The position numbers were made by a program, and so were the translations under genes. Below the pieces are notes generated by a model. It saw nothing but the letters and a program-made list of their open reading frames with translations, ran no database searches and had not been told where the DNA came from. 64,000 nucleotides of DNA from a virus, in the IMG/VR virus record IMGVR_UViG_3300043788_000169, positions 1-64,000 of that record. One strand, written 5' to 3'. Of this stretch, positions 47,930 to 55,953 are shown piece after piece. Numbering within the stretch: position 1 is the stretch's first letter; each line of letters begins with the position of its first letter.

Positions 47930-48422
47930 GTTCCAGGGCCAGTACCGGTTCCTCTCGAACTTCTGGGAGCAGCCGGTCTTCTACCAGCACCCGTACATGC
48001 AGGGCGCGATCTGGTGGCCGACCGCCGAGCACGCCTTCCAGGCGTCCAAGACCCAGCTGCCGACGCAGGTCCAGTGGGTCCTGGACGCGGACAGCCCTGG
48101 CCAGGCTAAGCGCCTCGGCCGGAAGCTGACCCTGCGAGACGACTGGGAGCAGGTGAAAAAGCGCGTGATGTTCAGCGTGCTCACCGCCAAGTTCGTCCCT
48201 CCTGGGTACATGCAGGATGACACCCTCGCCCGCCAGCTCGTGGCTACGGCTCCGCATGTGCTGGTGGAGGGCAATACCTGGGAGGACCGCTACTGGGGTG
48301 CGTGCACCGCTGCGTGGCCGCCGGATCGCCTCCCTAAGTGGACCCCTGATATTGGCCGCGAGCTGTGGGGGCACAACTACCTCGGGCGCCTGCTCATGGC
48401 CGTCCGCGACATCCTGGAGTAA
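47919..48422 (+). CDS. NADAR-domain protein (YbiA-like)
   Basis: The 167-residue protein matches NADAR/YbiA closely: YRFLSNFWEQPVFYQ, WWPTAEHAFQASK, GQAKRLGRKLTLRDDWEQVK, LVEGNTWEDRYWG and HNYLGRLLMAVRDIL. NADAR proteins act on ADP-ribose-like substrates, and some remove ADP-ribose from guanine in DNA placed there by DarT1-type toxins. A phage copy could reverse such a host defence. It sits among small accessory genes under promoter copy 3. Confidence 0.85.
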   Translation: MITEFQGQYRFLSNFWEQPVFYQHPYMQGAIWWPTAEHAFQASKTQLPTQVQWVLDADSPGQAKRLGRKLTLRDDWEQVKKRVMFSVLTAKFVPPGYMQDDTLARQLVATAPHVLVEGNTWEDRYWGACTAAWPPDRLPKWTPDIGRELWGHNYLGRLLMAVRDILE

Positions 48423-48429
48423 GGACGGA

Positions 48430-48750
48430 ATGATGGCCGATAGTGGAAAGCCCTCTGCTGAGGCGTATAACGCTTCGTCTGTGGCGGGGGAGAATACACA
48501 CGAAGGCGCACTGCGTGGCACGTGCCCAGACGATGGCCGGTGTCACCACTCCTGCCTCACCCAGGGCCCGTGCTTCCGGGAGCTGGACTCCGGCTTCTCG
48601 GACACCGGCTGGGACCACGGTGACCCCGGCCCGGAGTACATCCTGGAGGAGATCGTGGCTCCGCCGCTCACCCGCCCGGCGAGGCTGCCTCTGGACGTCG
48701 TGGCTGTGCCGCCCGGCTGGGGCCCTGACCACTTCGGCGGCACGCCGTGA
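48430..48750 (+). CDS. Cys-rich small protein
   Basis: The 106-residue protein contains CPDDGRCHHSCLTQGPCF, a dense Cys/His cluster seen in small actinophage proteins (…H-x-C-…CFR). The rest is unremarkable. ATG 48430 follows GGACGG; it overlaps the next GTG by 4 bases. Confidence 0.55.
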   Translation: MMADSGKPSAEAYNASSVAGENTHEGALRGTCPDDGRCHHSCLTQGPCFRELDSGFSDTGWDHGDPGPEYILEEIVAPPLTRPARLPLDVVAVPPGWGPDHFGGTP

Positions 48751-49067
48751 GCGTCTGCCGGTCCGGGAGGTGGGCGCAGTGCCCGGGTTGCGGCCAGGCT
48801 CGTGCGGTCAACCAGAGCGGTCGGCTGCGGGTGCACCAGTCTGAGCCTGGCCGCTCTGGCGCCCGCCCGCCGTGCCCCGGCTCGGGCGCTGTGCCTGAGG
48901 TGCCCGGCCCGGTGACCGCGGCTGAGGCGGCACAGCTGCGCACGGCTCTGGAGCTGGCCCTGAACTGGCTGGGGCCCCGTGATCTGATGGCCCTGGCGCC
49001 CCGGCTCGCAGAAGTCTGCCTGGTCGCGCAGAGCGCCCTGGAGCTGCAGGAGGCCGCTCGTGGCTAG
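48747..49067 (+). CDS. Zinc-finger-like small protein
   Basis: The 106-residue protein has CPGCGQARAVNQSGRLRVH and PPCPGSG, a C2HC-type knuckle common in actinophages, then a helical C-terminal part. GTG 48747 overlaps the preceding stop. Confidence 0.55.
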   Translation: MSVCRSGRWAQCPGCGQARAVNQSGRLRVHQSEPGRSGARPPCPGSGAVPEVPGPVTAAEAAQLRTALELALNWLGPRDLMALAPRLAEVCLVAQSALELQEAARG

Positions 49068-49416
49068 CGTGCCGGACCGCTGGGATGTGCTGAAAGAGGC
49101 CATCCGCTCGGATCTTATTAAGATGCATAATGCGGGGCAGGGCCCGGATAGCCCTGAGGCTGCAGCTCTGCAGTTGGTGCTGGCCAAGATGGAGGCGCTG
49201 GAGCCGGGCGGCGCGTGGTATGCGGACCCCCGGCCGCAGCCGCCCACGTTCGGCTTCTCCTCTGACGGCGCCCAGGATCCGCTGGAGCTGGTGATCCGGG
49301 CGGACGGCAACCGGCTGACCATCTGGGATCTGCTGCCGGATACCGATCCGCCGGCGTACCGCGCCCGCGGCACGTATGAGTGGGTGGAGGTGCAAGATGG
49401 CAGACAAGGCAGCTAA
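49060..49416 (+). CDS. Hypothetical protein
   Basis: The 118-residue protein is unrecognised: a helical N-terminus (DRWDVLKEAIRSDLIK) and a beta-rich C-terminus with LTIWDLLPDTDPPAYRARG. It overlaps genes on both sides. Confidence 0.5.
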   Translation: MASVPDRWDVLKEAIRSDLIKMHNAGQGPDSPEAAALQLVLAKMEALEPGGAWYADPRPQPPTFGFSSDGAQDPLELVIRADGNRLTIWDLLPDTDPPAYRARGTYEWVEVQDGRQGS

Positions 49417-49729
49417 GGCAGTTATGTGGGCCGGCCGCTGGTTCTGGTGGCTGGTTCTGGCGGCGCTTGCGGTCTGCCTGGCGGAGACGCTGGCCGTCAG
49501 CTATCGCGGCCAGCTCCAGGGCGCCTATCTGGGTTTCGCGCTCGGCGCCTCGGCTGCCGCGCTGACGGCCACCTGGGGGTCCTGCCGCCGCGCCCGGCGC
49601 CGCAGCGGCCGGTGGGTGGTGAAGGTCTATGACCCGGCGGGTACCTGCGTGGCGGTGCACGAGAGCCAGCGCGCGGCCTCGGAGGCTCAGGCGCTGGCTG
49701 CGGCCCTGGAGGCGGACCGTGACGGCTGA
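49397..49729 (+). CDS. Membrane protein with two hydrophobic helices
   Basis: The 110-residue protein has hydrophobic spans WFWWLVLAALAVCLAETLAV and YLGFALGASAAALTAT, then a basic segment and a small soluble tail (WVVKVYDPAGTCVAVHES). GGAGG precedes ATG 49397. Function unknown. Confidence 0.55.
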   Translation: MADKAAKAVMWAGRWFWWLVLAALAVCLAETLAVSYRGQLQGAYLGFALGASAAALTATWGSCRRARRRSGRWVVKVYDPAGTCVAVHESQRAASEAQALAAALEADRDG

Positions 49730-50312
49730 GCGTGAGGCTCCCGGCTTCGCTGACCTGGCCGCAGCCTGCCTGCCTCCGAGGTGGGCGGCGGCGCTGTCGC
49801 TGCACCGCGAGCTGGGCCGGCTGGTGGCGCCCGGGGGGCCGCGGCCCCGGCTGGTGAACGCGGACGGCGATTCGCTGCACATGCTGGAGCCGTCCGCGTT
49901 CACCGAGCTGCTGGCGCAGATGCGCGAACGTGACGAGGGCTGGGGAGATGAGAGCTGCCAGCTGCCTCCGCCCCCGCCGGCTTCGGACTGGCCGGACGGC
50001 CATAAGCTGCCGCTGCCCTCGGAGCTGAGCGCGGCTGAGACCGACGCCGCGGTCTCTTCCCTGCCGCGCTCGGGTGTGGAGATCCTGCCCGGGTACCTGA
50101 GCTTCGGCACCGGCCGCGCGCTCATGGTGCTGAAGGCCGGTGCCTCGGCTGAGTATCTGGCCCGCGGCTGGCTCGGCCGGATCTGGTGGGACGGCGCGAA
50201 TGGCCGCTACGGCGTGGTGGTGCGCTTCGCGGGCAGCCCCGTTGATGTGATGTATGCCCCGTCGCTCAGTGAACTGATAGATACCGTCTGCGGCACCTAC
50301 GGCTGGGATTGA
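49719..50312 (+). CDS. Hypothetical protein
   Basis: The 197-residue protein is unrecognised, with a C-terminal domain ending RIWWDGANGRYGVVVRFAGSP. GTG 49719 overlaps the previous gene by 11 bases. Confidence 0.5.
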   Translation: MTAEREAPGFADLAAACLPPRWAAALSLHRELGRLVAPGGPRPRLVNADGDSLHMLEPSAFTELLAQMRERDEGWGDESCQLPPPPPASDWPDGHKLPLPSELSAAETDAAVSSLPRSGVEILPGYLSFGTGRALMVLKAGASAEYLARGWLGRIWWDGANGRYGVVVRFAGSPVDVMYAPSLSELIDTVCGTYGWD

Positions 50313-50315
50313 ACG

Positions 50316-50438
50316 ATGAGCGCGCTGGCTGGCGTGGAGCTGGGCTTGCAGATCGGCGCCGTGGTGGTGCTGCTGGCCATCTTCGCGGTGCTGCTCCTGA
50401 TCCTGGGGGAGCAGCGGGGGAACGGGATTAAACGATGA
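50316..50438 (+). CDS. 40-residue membrane peptide
   Basis: The peptide (MSALAGVELGLQIGAVV...) is a single hydrophobic helix with a charged C-terminus. It fits exactly between neighbouring genes and its TGA overlaps the next ATG (ATGA). Confidence 0.5.
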   Translation: MSALAGVELGLQIGAVVVLLAIFAVLLLILGEQRGNGIKR

Positions 50439-50698
50439 GGAAGACCGTGAAGGTGCTGCTGGATGCTCCCACGTTCACCGAGCTGGCCCTGGCTACGGCC
50501 GGGGCTGCGGTGATGGCCGGGGTGTCCGGGTACGCGTTCGCCGCGGGCTCGCCCGGCGTGGGGTGGGTGGCTGCGGTCTTCTCCGGCGCCGCCGCTTCGC
50601 CCTGGCTGGTGCGGGCGGCTTCCGAGGCGCGGTTCTGGCGTCACCGCCGGGGCGTAATAGCGGCAGCAGAGGAGATGACGGCCCATGGAAAGCACTGA
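50435..50698 (+). CDS. Small membrane protein
   Basis: The 87-residue protein has two hydrophobic stretches (LALATAGAAVMAGVSGYAFA and VGWVAAVFSGAAASPWLV) and a basic C-terminus. ATG 50435 is in ATGA overlap. Confidence 0.5.
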   Translation: MRKTVKVLLDAPTFTELALATAGAAVMAGVSGYAFAAGSPGVGWVAAVFSGAAASPWLVRAASEARFWRHRRGVIAAAEEMTAHGKH

Positions 50699-51287
50699 GT
50701 TTCAGGACATGTGGAAGCGTGTGGATGAGCGCACGCCGAAGGCCGCCGGCGTGCACGAGCTGGCGGTGGTCCTGGCTAAGCGGGACAAGCTGGTGGCGCA
50801 CCGGGAGGGCCTGGCGCGGTGGCGGTGGATTCGCCGGCGTGCGCTGGCCGACTCGGTCGCCGTGGAGACCGGCCGGGTGCTGTTCTGGGCGCCGCAGGCA
50901 GTGGCGGCCGCGCACGAGGCTGTGGCGACCGCTGACGCGGCGCGGAGGTGGGGGCGCACCGAGCTGCGCCACCCCCGCCAGCACGTCAGGGAGGCCGCTG
51001 CGGCGCTGCTGGAGGCCATCGGGCAGCCGGTGGCCGAGCCCGGACCCGGGCAGCTCCTGAGCGATCTGGTGGCCGTCATGGGCGCCCCGGACGAGGTGAG
51101 CGCCTGGGACGATCTGGCCCGCAGGCTGAAGACGCGCCGGCCGGAGCGCTACCCGGTGCTGACCGGCACCCAGCTGCGTCAGCAGGCTCTGGTGAGTGGG
51201 GTGCGGGAGCTGGCGCTGTCCGGACCGGTGCGCCAGCGGGGCACCAGCTACGAGGCCGTGGTGGCGGCGCAGGAGGCGGCCCGGTGA
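50685..51287 (+). CDS. Helical hypothetical protein
   Basis: The 200-residue protein is Ala/Arg-rich and mainly helical and is unrecognised. ATG 50685 overlaps the preceding gene by 14 bases, and its end overlaps the MazG-like gene by 4 bases. Confidence 0.5.
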   Translation: MESTEFQDMWKRVDERTPKAAGVHELAVVLAKRDKLVAHREGLARWRWIRRRALADSVAVETGRVLFWAPQAVAAAHEAVATADAARRWGRTELRHPRQHVREAAAALLEAIGQPVAEPGPGQLLSDLVAVMGAPDEVSAWDDLARRLKTRRPERYPVLTGTQLRQQALVSGVRELALSGPVRQRGTSYEAVVAAQEAAR

Positions 51288-51790
51288 CCGCGGCACTGCA
51301 GGAGCTGCGCGAGAACCTGGAGCGCACTGACCTGATGCTGGCCGAGCTGCAGGGCATGCCGCGCTCCCACTTCCGCAGCCGGTTCAGTCTCCAGCGCAGG
51401 ATCGACCAGGCGCAGGAGGAGGCGCAGGTGCTGTCCATCCGGGTGGCTGACGAGCAGCGCCGCCTGATAGACGAGCTGTCGGCCGTGCCCGCCCCGGCTC
51501 GCCGTGCCCGCTCCGGCCACGAGCTGGCCCGGATGCAGATCTCCCGGCACGGGATGGACCGCTACCCCGACGTTCCGGCCCAGCTGCTCAAGCTCATGGC
51601 TGAGCTGGGTGAGCTGGCCGAGGAGATCGCCAACCACCACCGGCCCCTGGAGGGCGTGGCGGACCGGATCCGCCGCGAGTACGCCGACGTCGGCCTGTCC
51701 TACTACGAGCTGGGCAGCAAGCTGCGCCTGAACGCGATCGAGTGCATGACCGAGGTCGTGGACGGGGACGAGCGGGACTTCCGTGGCTAG
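51284..51790 (+). CDS. Second MazG-like NTP pyrophosphohydrolase
   Basis: The 168-residue protein has an N-terminal coiled coil and a C-terminal MazG-like core: LMAELGELAEEIANHH (ExxE-type) and RREYADVGLSYYELG. It differs clearly from the protein at 8256. Phage MazG-type enzymes remove non-canonical or alarm nucleotides. Confidence 0.65.
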   Translation: MTAALQELRENLERTDLMLAELQGMPRSHFRSRFSLQRRIDQAQEEAQVLSIRVADEQRRLIDELSAVPAPARRARSGHELARMQISRHGMDRYPDVPAQLLKLMAELGELAEEIANHHRPLEGVADRIRREYADVGLSYYELGSKLRLNAIECMTEVVDGDERDFRG

Positions 51791-52046
51791 GCTGGTCTTC
51801 CGCCTGCTGACGCCAGAAGAGCAGGCGGAAAGGGAGCAGCGTTGCGGCGCCCGGCCGTCGCCGCACTCACTGGCCAGATGCGAGGAGAAGCCGGAGCACT
51901 GGCAAGGGCCGGGCGAGATAAATATTCACGCGGGCCGTACTCCCGGCGGGTACTGGAAGTTCTGGGACGTAGCAGATGCTGAGCGCAGCGCGCCGGACGT
52001 CCGCCGTCCCGATAATGTGCCCCGGCCCCCGCGGCGTAACAAGTAG
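51783..52046 (+). CDS. Small hypothetical protein
   Basis: The 87-residue protein is unrecognised, with two cysteines and a Pro/Arg-rich end. GTG 51783 overlaps the previous stop region. Confidence 0.45.
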   Translation: MARLVFRLLTPEEQAEREQRCGARPSPHSLARCEEKPEHWQGPGEINIHAGRTPGGYWKFWDVADAERSAPDVRRPDNVPRPPRRNK

Positions 52047-52060
52047 TGGAGGCGATGCAT

Positions 52061-52564
52061 ATGGACATGATCAAGAGGGCCGAGCTGGTCTCGCTGGCCC
52101 GGTGCTGGAAGCAGCTTTCTGAGCGCACCGATCTCCCGGATGCGGCCCGGAACTCCTACCGCGACTGCGGGGAGGTGCTGGCCCAGCTGCTCGGCAGCCC
52201 AGCTGCCGCGGCAGGGCCCAGCCGCCGGCTGACCATAACCGTCTACGGCTTCGAGAGCCCTGCGATGGAGGAGGTGGCCCGCGCCACCGCCCGGGGGGTG
52301 TTCCCCGGGCTGGACGTGGCTGTCGTCAGCCTGCGCCTCTGGGAGCCGCACACTTTCGAGCAGCAGGCCCACGCCGCCGCGCTGACCGCCCCGGTCTTCG
52401 ACGGCGATGTGCAGATCTCGGCCGGCCGCACCGGCCCGGTCTACATGGCCGAGGTGACGCTGGCGGCCACCGAGCCGGATCCGGGCATCTCCCCGGAGTT
52501 CGCCGGCCGCCAGCGTGAGCCGCTGGCCGCCACCGAGGCGGCCAGCGGGGGCAGCTCGGTATGA
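52061..52564 (+). CDS. Hypothetical protein
   Basis: The 167-residue protein is unrecognised; it has a helical N-terminus and a beta-rich middle (RRLTITVYGFESP). GGAGG at 52048-52052 best fits ATG 52061 (8 bases) rather than GTG 52046 or ATG 52055. Confidence 0.5.
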   Translation: MDMIKRAELVSLARCWKQLSERTDLPDAARNSYRDCGEVLAQLLGSPAAAAGPSRRLTITVYGFESPAMEEVARATARGVFPGLDVAVVSLRLWEPHTFEQQAHAAALTAPVFDGDVQISAGRTGPVYMAEVTLAATEPDPGISPEFAGRQREPLAATEAASGGSSV

Positions 52565-52950
52565 GGGACAGCATCTTCCTGGTGTGTGATCAGGGCGGGA
52601 TCCGGCGGATGACCAAGTCCGCGCCGTCGCTGAAGCCCGGGGAAATCCCAGTCAAGCTGGACGTCACCGTCGACCGGGACGCGTTCATCACCCCGGTGAT
52701 CGAGCAGAAGATCCACATCACCGACTGGCGGCCGAGCCGCACCGCGCTGACCGCGGCGGTGAAGGAAGGCACGATTACACGAGCCGACGCTGACGTCATC
52801 GTCGCTGACCTGCTGTCCGGGATGATCGACGCGCTGGAGCGCGCGGGCTACACCGTCACCGCGCCGTCCGGCGGCGACGGTGCTGAGGGAGGCGCATTCG
52901 GCTATGGCGGGCCCAACGAATCCGGGGCTTCCCCGGGCTGGCCGCGGTAA
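52561..52950 (+). CDS. Hypothetical protein
   Basis: The 129-residue protein is unrecognised; DVTVDRDAFITPVIEQKIH and a helical TALTAAVKEGTITRADADVI are its main features. The tail is Gly-rich. ATGA overlap at the start. Confidence 0.5.
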   Translation: MRDSIFLVCDQGGIRRMTKSAPSLKPGEIPVKLDVTVDRDAFITPVIEQKIHITDWRPSRTALTAAVKEGTITRADADVIVADLLSGMIDALERAGYTVTAPSGGDGAEGGAFGYGGPNESGASPGWPR

Positions 52951-53101
52951 CCCGCTCGCAGAGGAGCTGAAGCCGTGCCGCCGCCGGCGCTGCCGTCACC
53001 CGCGGATCGGGCACGAGCACAACAACCCCAAGACGAGGTACTGCTCGGAGCCGGGCTGCGCGTGCCTGGCCTTCTGCCGGTGGTGGCTGCCGTGGAGGTG
53101 A
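52904..53101 (+). CDS. Cys/His-rich zinc-finger protein, start uncertain
   Basis: The frame contains CRRRRCRHPRIGHEHNN and YCSEPGCACLAFC, a C-x-H...H...C...C-x-C pattern common in small actinophage proteins. ATG 52904 gives 65 residues but overlaps the previous gene by 47 bases; a start after GAGGAG near 52964 would be non-ATG. A competing frame from GTG 52975 lacks the cysteines. Confidence 0.45.
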   Translation: MAGPTNPGLPRAGRGNPLAEELKPCRRRRCRHPRIGHEHNNPKTRYCSEPGCACLAFCRWWLPWR

Positions 53102-53108
53102 GGATGCA

Positions 53109-53681
53109 GTGAGCGCGCACGATGAAGCAGCCTGGCGGCTGGCCGAGGTGCTCGGCGTCGAGCCGGAGCAGGTGTTTGTCCTGCACGATGAGGTGGATGA
53201 GATCCTGAGTAGCCCGGCCACCGACGGCGGCCCCGGCACGATGCGCGACCAGCTGCACCGCGTCGTCGGGAAGACCATGGGTAAGGCGACCAAGGGCCGG
53301 ACCCGTGGGTCCGGCCGCCGCGACTACTCCTGGCCGCCGCAGGACCCGCAGCGCCCGGTCTGCCAAGCGAACAGGCCGCACTGGGGACGGCCTGTCCCTG
53401 AGCCGTGCGGCTGCTCGCTGGTGAAGCGCTACCGTCTTGGGTGCAAGAACGAGCACGTGTCCGAGGAGTGGCTGTGCACCTGCTGCGCAAACGCCTCGGA
53501 GAAGAAATGCTGTCATCCGGTGACCGCCCCGGAGACGGAAGCTCCGGGTACCTGCGGGGAGGTGCTCACCGCCGTGCCCGCGGAAGACCTTGGCCCTTCG
53601 GCCGGGGACGTGCAGCGCACGCGCGGCCGCGCCGCTGGCCCTGGCGACGACGAGAACTGGTTCCGGGGGCTGGGGGAGTGA
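53109..53681 (+). CDS. Hypothetical protein with Cys-rich C-terminal half
   Basis: The 190-residue protein has an N-terminal helix-rich part (DEAAWRLAEVLGVEPEQVFVLHDE) and a cluster of cysteines (CGCSLVKRYRLGC, CTCCANASEKKCCH). It ends in a 4-base overlap with the FHA gene, so it could be its functional partner. Confidence 0.5.
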   Translation: MSAHDEAAWRLAEVLGVEPEQVFVLHDEVDEILSSPATDGGPGTMRDQLHRVVGKTMGKATKGRTRGSGRRDYSWPPQDPQRPVCQANRPHWGRPVPEPCGCSLVKRYRLGCKNEHVSEEWLCTCCANASEKKCCHPVTAPETEAPGTCGEVLTAVPAEDLGPSAGDVQRTRGRAAGPGDDENWFRGLGE

Positions 53682-53965
53682 AGCTGCTGCTGCTGTCCGA
53701 CAAGGCCGGGGACAACCGCAAGATTCTCACCATGACCACCATCATCGGGCGCAGTTCGCTCGCCGGGTTCCGGGTGAATGACCAGTATGCTTCCCCTAAC
53801 CACGCAATCATCGCTCCCCACGAGGACGGCTGGGCGGTCGCTGATCTGGGATCCACGAACGGAACCCGGGTCAACGGCCTGACTGTCCATGGCGCCTGCC
53901 AGCTGGCCAAGGGGGATCAGATAAGAGTTGGGCACACCATCCTCATTGCGGTCCCGGTCAGCTGA
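53678..53965 (+). CDS. Stand-alone FHA-domain protein
   Basis: The 95-residue protein is essentially one FHA domain: TIIGRSS (R25), SPNH (S39-H42), VADLGSTNGTRVNG (N61) and GDQIRVGHT. FHA domains bind phosphothreonine. The key Arg, Ser and Asn residues are all present, so binding should work. A phage FHA could compete for or redirect host Ser/Thr-kinase signalling, or recognise a phosphorylated phage protein. Confidence 0.85.
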   Translation: MKLLLLSDKAGDNRKILTMTTIIGRSSLAGFRVNDQYASPNHAIIAPHEDGWAVADLGSTNGTRVNGLTVHGACQLAKGDQIRVGHTILIAVPVS

Positions 53966-53981
53966 CGCCGATGGCCGGTGT

Positions 53982-54653
53982 GTGGTACCTCAGATAGTTC
54001 TCCCCAAGCCCGGGGACTTCGCGTGCGTCCCGGTCCGGGGCTTCGGTGGCTTCTGCATAGGTATCGGGCAGCTTGCGGCTGGCTACTGGCGCCATCCCGC
54101 GCTCGCCCGCTACCGGCACAGCTTCGTCTACCTCGGTGAGATCAGCGCCTCCACGGCTGAGGTCAGCGCGCTGGAGGAGCACGGCTGGTGCGGCCCGGGC
54201 GTCTACTGCGAGGAAGCGATGCCAGGCGGCGCCCGGCTGCGGCGGCTCGGCGCGAGTGCTGGCGACGCGTGGGCCATGTACGGCACCAGTGCCTTGTGGA
54301 GCACCACGATTCTTCCGCTGAGCGGCTGGCAGCGCTCCGAGGTGGTCAAGGCCGCCCTCGGCAAGCTCGGCACTCCGTACTCGTTTCTGGACTATCTGTC
54401 GCTGATCGCCTACCACCTGCACATCCGCACGCGGGGTTTGCTCCAGTTCATCCAGGATTCCGGACACCAGATTTGCAGCCAGGACACTGATTGGGTGTGG
54501 CAGCGCGCGGGGAAGCGTATATTTCACGATGAGAGGTGGGACGGTGACGTTATGCCGGCCGACCTCGCGTACGAGCTGGTCAGCTGGTGTAAGCGGCGGG
54601 CCGGTGACGTGCTAAGGGGAGGGGATGCCCGTGAAGATCAGGCCCATGCGTAA
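53982..54653 (+). CDS. NlpC/P60-like (permuted) papain-fold protein
   Basis: The 223-residue protein contains PGDFACVPV near the start, YRHSFVYLGE (candidate His), LGTPYSFLDYL and HQICSQDTDWVWQRAG (candidate Cys), the order of permuted NlpC/P60 (YiiX-like) hydrolases. It may cut peptide or amide bonds in the envelope. GTG 53982 lies 9 bases after CGAT. Confidence 0.65.
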   Translation: MVPQIVLPKPGDFACVPVRGFGGFCIGIGQLAAGYWRHPALARYRHSFVYLGEISASTAEVSALEEHGWCGPGVYCEEAMPGGARLRRLGASAGDAWAMYGTSALWSTTILPLSGWQRSEVVKAALGKLGTPYSFLDYLSLIAYHLHIRTRGLLQFIQDSGHQICSQDTDWVWQRAGKRIFHDERWDGDVMPADLAYELVSWCKRRAGDVLRGGDAREDQAHA

Positions 54654-54741
54654 AGGACGCCACCGCCGGCGGGGGATTCTGGCGAGGGCTGCAGGAGTTA
54701 TGGCCGCCGCCGTAATGGTGCGGCTGGCCGCGGTTCGCTGA
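54625..54741 (+). CDS. Small basic membrane peptide
   Basis: The 38-residue ORF is strongly basic at first (KIRPMRKGRHRRRG) and hydrophobic later (AAGVMAAAVMVRLAAV). GGGGAGGGG precedes ATG 54625. It overlaps the end of the previous gene by 29 bases. Confidence 0.4.
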   Translation: MPVKIRPMRKGRHRRRGILARAAGVMAAAVMVRLAAVR

Positions 54742-55037
54742 GCGAGCCCCGGCTTCTGTGCGCTCAGGCAGGCCGGTGCCGTTGCGGTTGCCATGCCTGC
54801 AGGTACGGGGGGCACAACTGCCTGGAGCCGCTCGGCGGCAAGTGCCACGTGCGCTGCCCGCCCATCTACCTGCTGACCTGCAGGGTGTGCGAGCCGCTGC
54901 TGCCGATGCCGTTCTCCTCTCAGCAGGAGCGCGGGCGCTGGGCGTCCGAGCACACCGCGGGTACCGGGCACGACCGCTGGCTGGTGGAGGATCCGCCCTT
55001 CGAGACGAAGGGTAATTCTGAGGTTTCGGAGCGGTAA
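54738..55037 (+). CDS. Cys-rich zinc protein with non-ATG start
   Basis: The frame encodes many cysteines (CRCGCHAC, NCLEPLGGKC, RCPPIY...CRVC) and ends with WASEHTAGTGHDRW, resembling small actinophage zinc proteins. No ATG or GTG covers the cysteines; a CTG at 54738 in CTGAGC overlap with the previous stop is the best start, and the GTG at 54849 would remove most ligands. Confidence 0.45.
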   Translation: MSEPRLLCAQAGRCRCGCHACRYGGHNCLEPLGGKCHVRCPPIYLLTCRVCEPLLPMPFSSQQERGRWASEHTAGTGHDRWLVEDPPFETKGNSEVSER

Positions 55038-55160
55038 CGGTCCGGAAACGTGCACAATCCAGCTTGGCGGCCAGGAAACAGCAGGCCCGCGCGGCCGCCC
55101 GGCAGCGGCCTGGCCCATGACCCTGGCGAGGTGCCCGGCGGGCACGTCTTCAGGAGGACC

Positions 55161-55934
55161 ATGAGCGGGCACCGCACCACCCGCAGTCAGCCACGTCACG
55201 CTGCCCCGCAGCGCAGCCATCCTGTCATCGTCACCGCCGTCGGCACCGTCGCCGTGCTCGGCGCAGGCACCGCGGCGCTTGCCGCCCCGGCGCCCTACAC
55301 CGCCCCTCCGGCGGGCGATACCCTGCCGGCCGCGCCTGCCGTCCAGGCCGTCCCGCAGAAGCCAGCCGTCCAGGCCGAGGGCCCGGTCTTCTACCGGATC
55401 CAGGAAGGCGACACGCTCTCCTCGATTGCAGCCACCCACGGGCTCGGCTCGAACTGGGAGGGCCTGTGGGCCGCGAACCGCTCCGGGATCGATAACCCGG
55501 ACCTCATCCAGCCCGGCTGGGTGATCAAGATCGAGACAGCTCCCGTCACCCCGGCCCTGCAGCTGGTGATCGACCGCGTCCTGAGCCCGCCCGCGCCTCA
55601 GCCTGCACCTGTGACCGTGGCCGCCTCCGGCAGCAGTGGGTCTGCACCGGCCCAGCCGGCGGGTGTCCAGTTCTCCGGCACGCTGACCGTGGCCGGGTTC
55701 GGCGGTTTCGAGGGCTGCGTGATAGACCACGAGTCCAGCGGGAACCCCGATGCCCAGAACCCGGACTCGACCGCGAGCGGGCTGTTCGGCTTCCTGGACA
55801 CCACCTGGACCGCGGTCACCGGCCTGCCGGGCCCGGCCCGGGACTACTCCGTCGCGACGCAGGAGCAAGCCTTCAGCAAGGAATACGCGATGGACGGCAC
55901 CGCTCCGTGGCGGCCTTATGATGGGTGCTTATGA
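55161..55934 (+). CDS. Secreted LysM and transglycosylase-like protein
   Basis: The 257-residue protein has a signal/TM segment (VIVTAVGTVAVLGAGTAALA, about 23-42), a LysM domain (FYRIQEGDTLSSIAATHG ... LIQPGWVIKI) and a C-terminal lysozyme-like domain with IDHESSGNPDAQNPDS and ASGLFGFLDTTW. The Glu in HESSGNP is the likely catalytic residue. It should bind and cleave peptidoglycan outside the membrane. AGGAGG precedes ATG 55161. Confidence 0.78.
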   Translation: MSGHRTTRSQPRHAAPQRSHPVIVTAVGTVAVLGAGTAALAAPAPYTAPPAGDTLPAAPAVQAVPQKPAVQAEGPVFYRIQEGDTLSSIAATHGLGSNWEGLWAANRSGIDNPDLIQPGWVIKIETAPVTPALQLVIDRVLSPPAPQPAPVTVAASGSSGSAPAQPAGVQFSGTLTVAGFGGFEGCVIDHESSGNPDAQNPDSTASGLFGFLDTTWTAVTGLPGPARDYSVATQEQAFSKEYAMDGTAPWRPYDGCL

Positions 55935-55953
55935 AGGTTGCTAGACTGGAGGC

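Noticed and set aside
52975-53112. 46-codon ORF from GTG 52975 with a good SD
   Set aside because: It overlaps in another frame a Cys/His pattern typical of actinophage zinc proteins, which is more likely the real gene.
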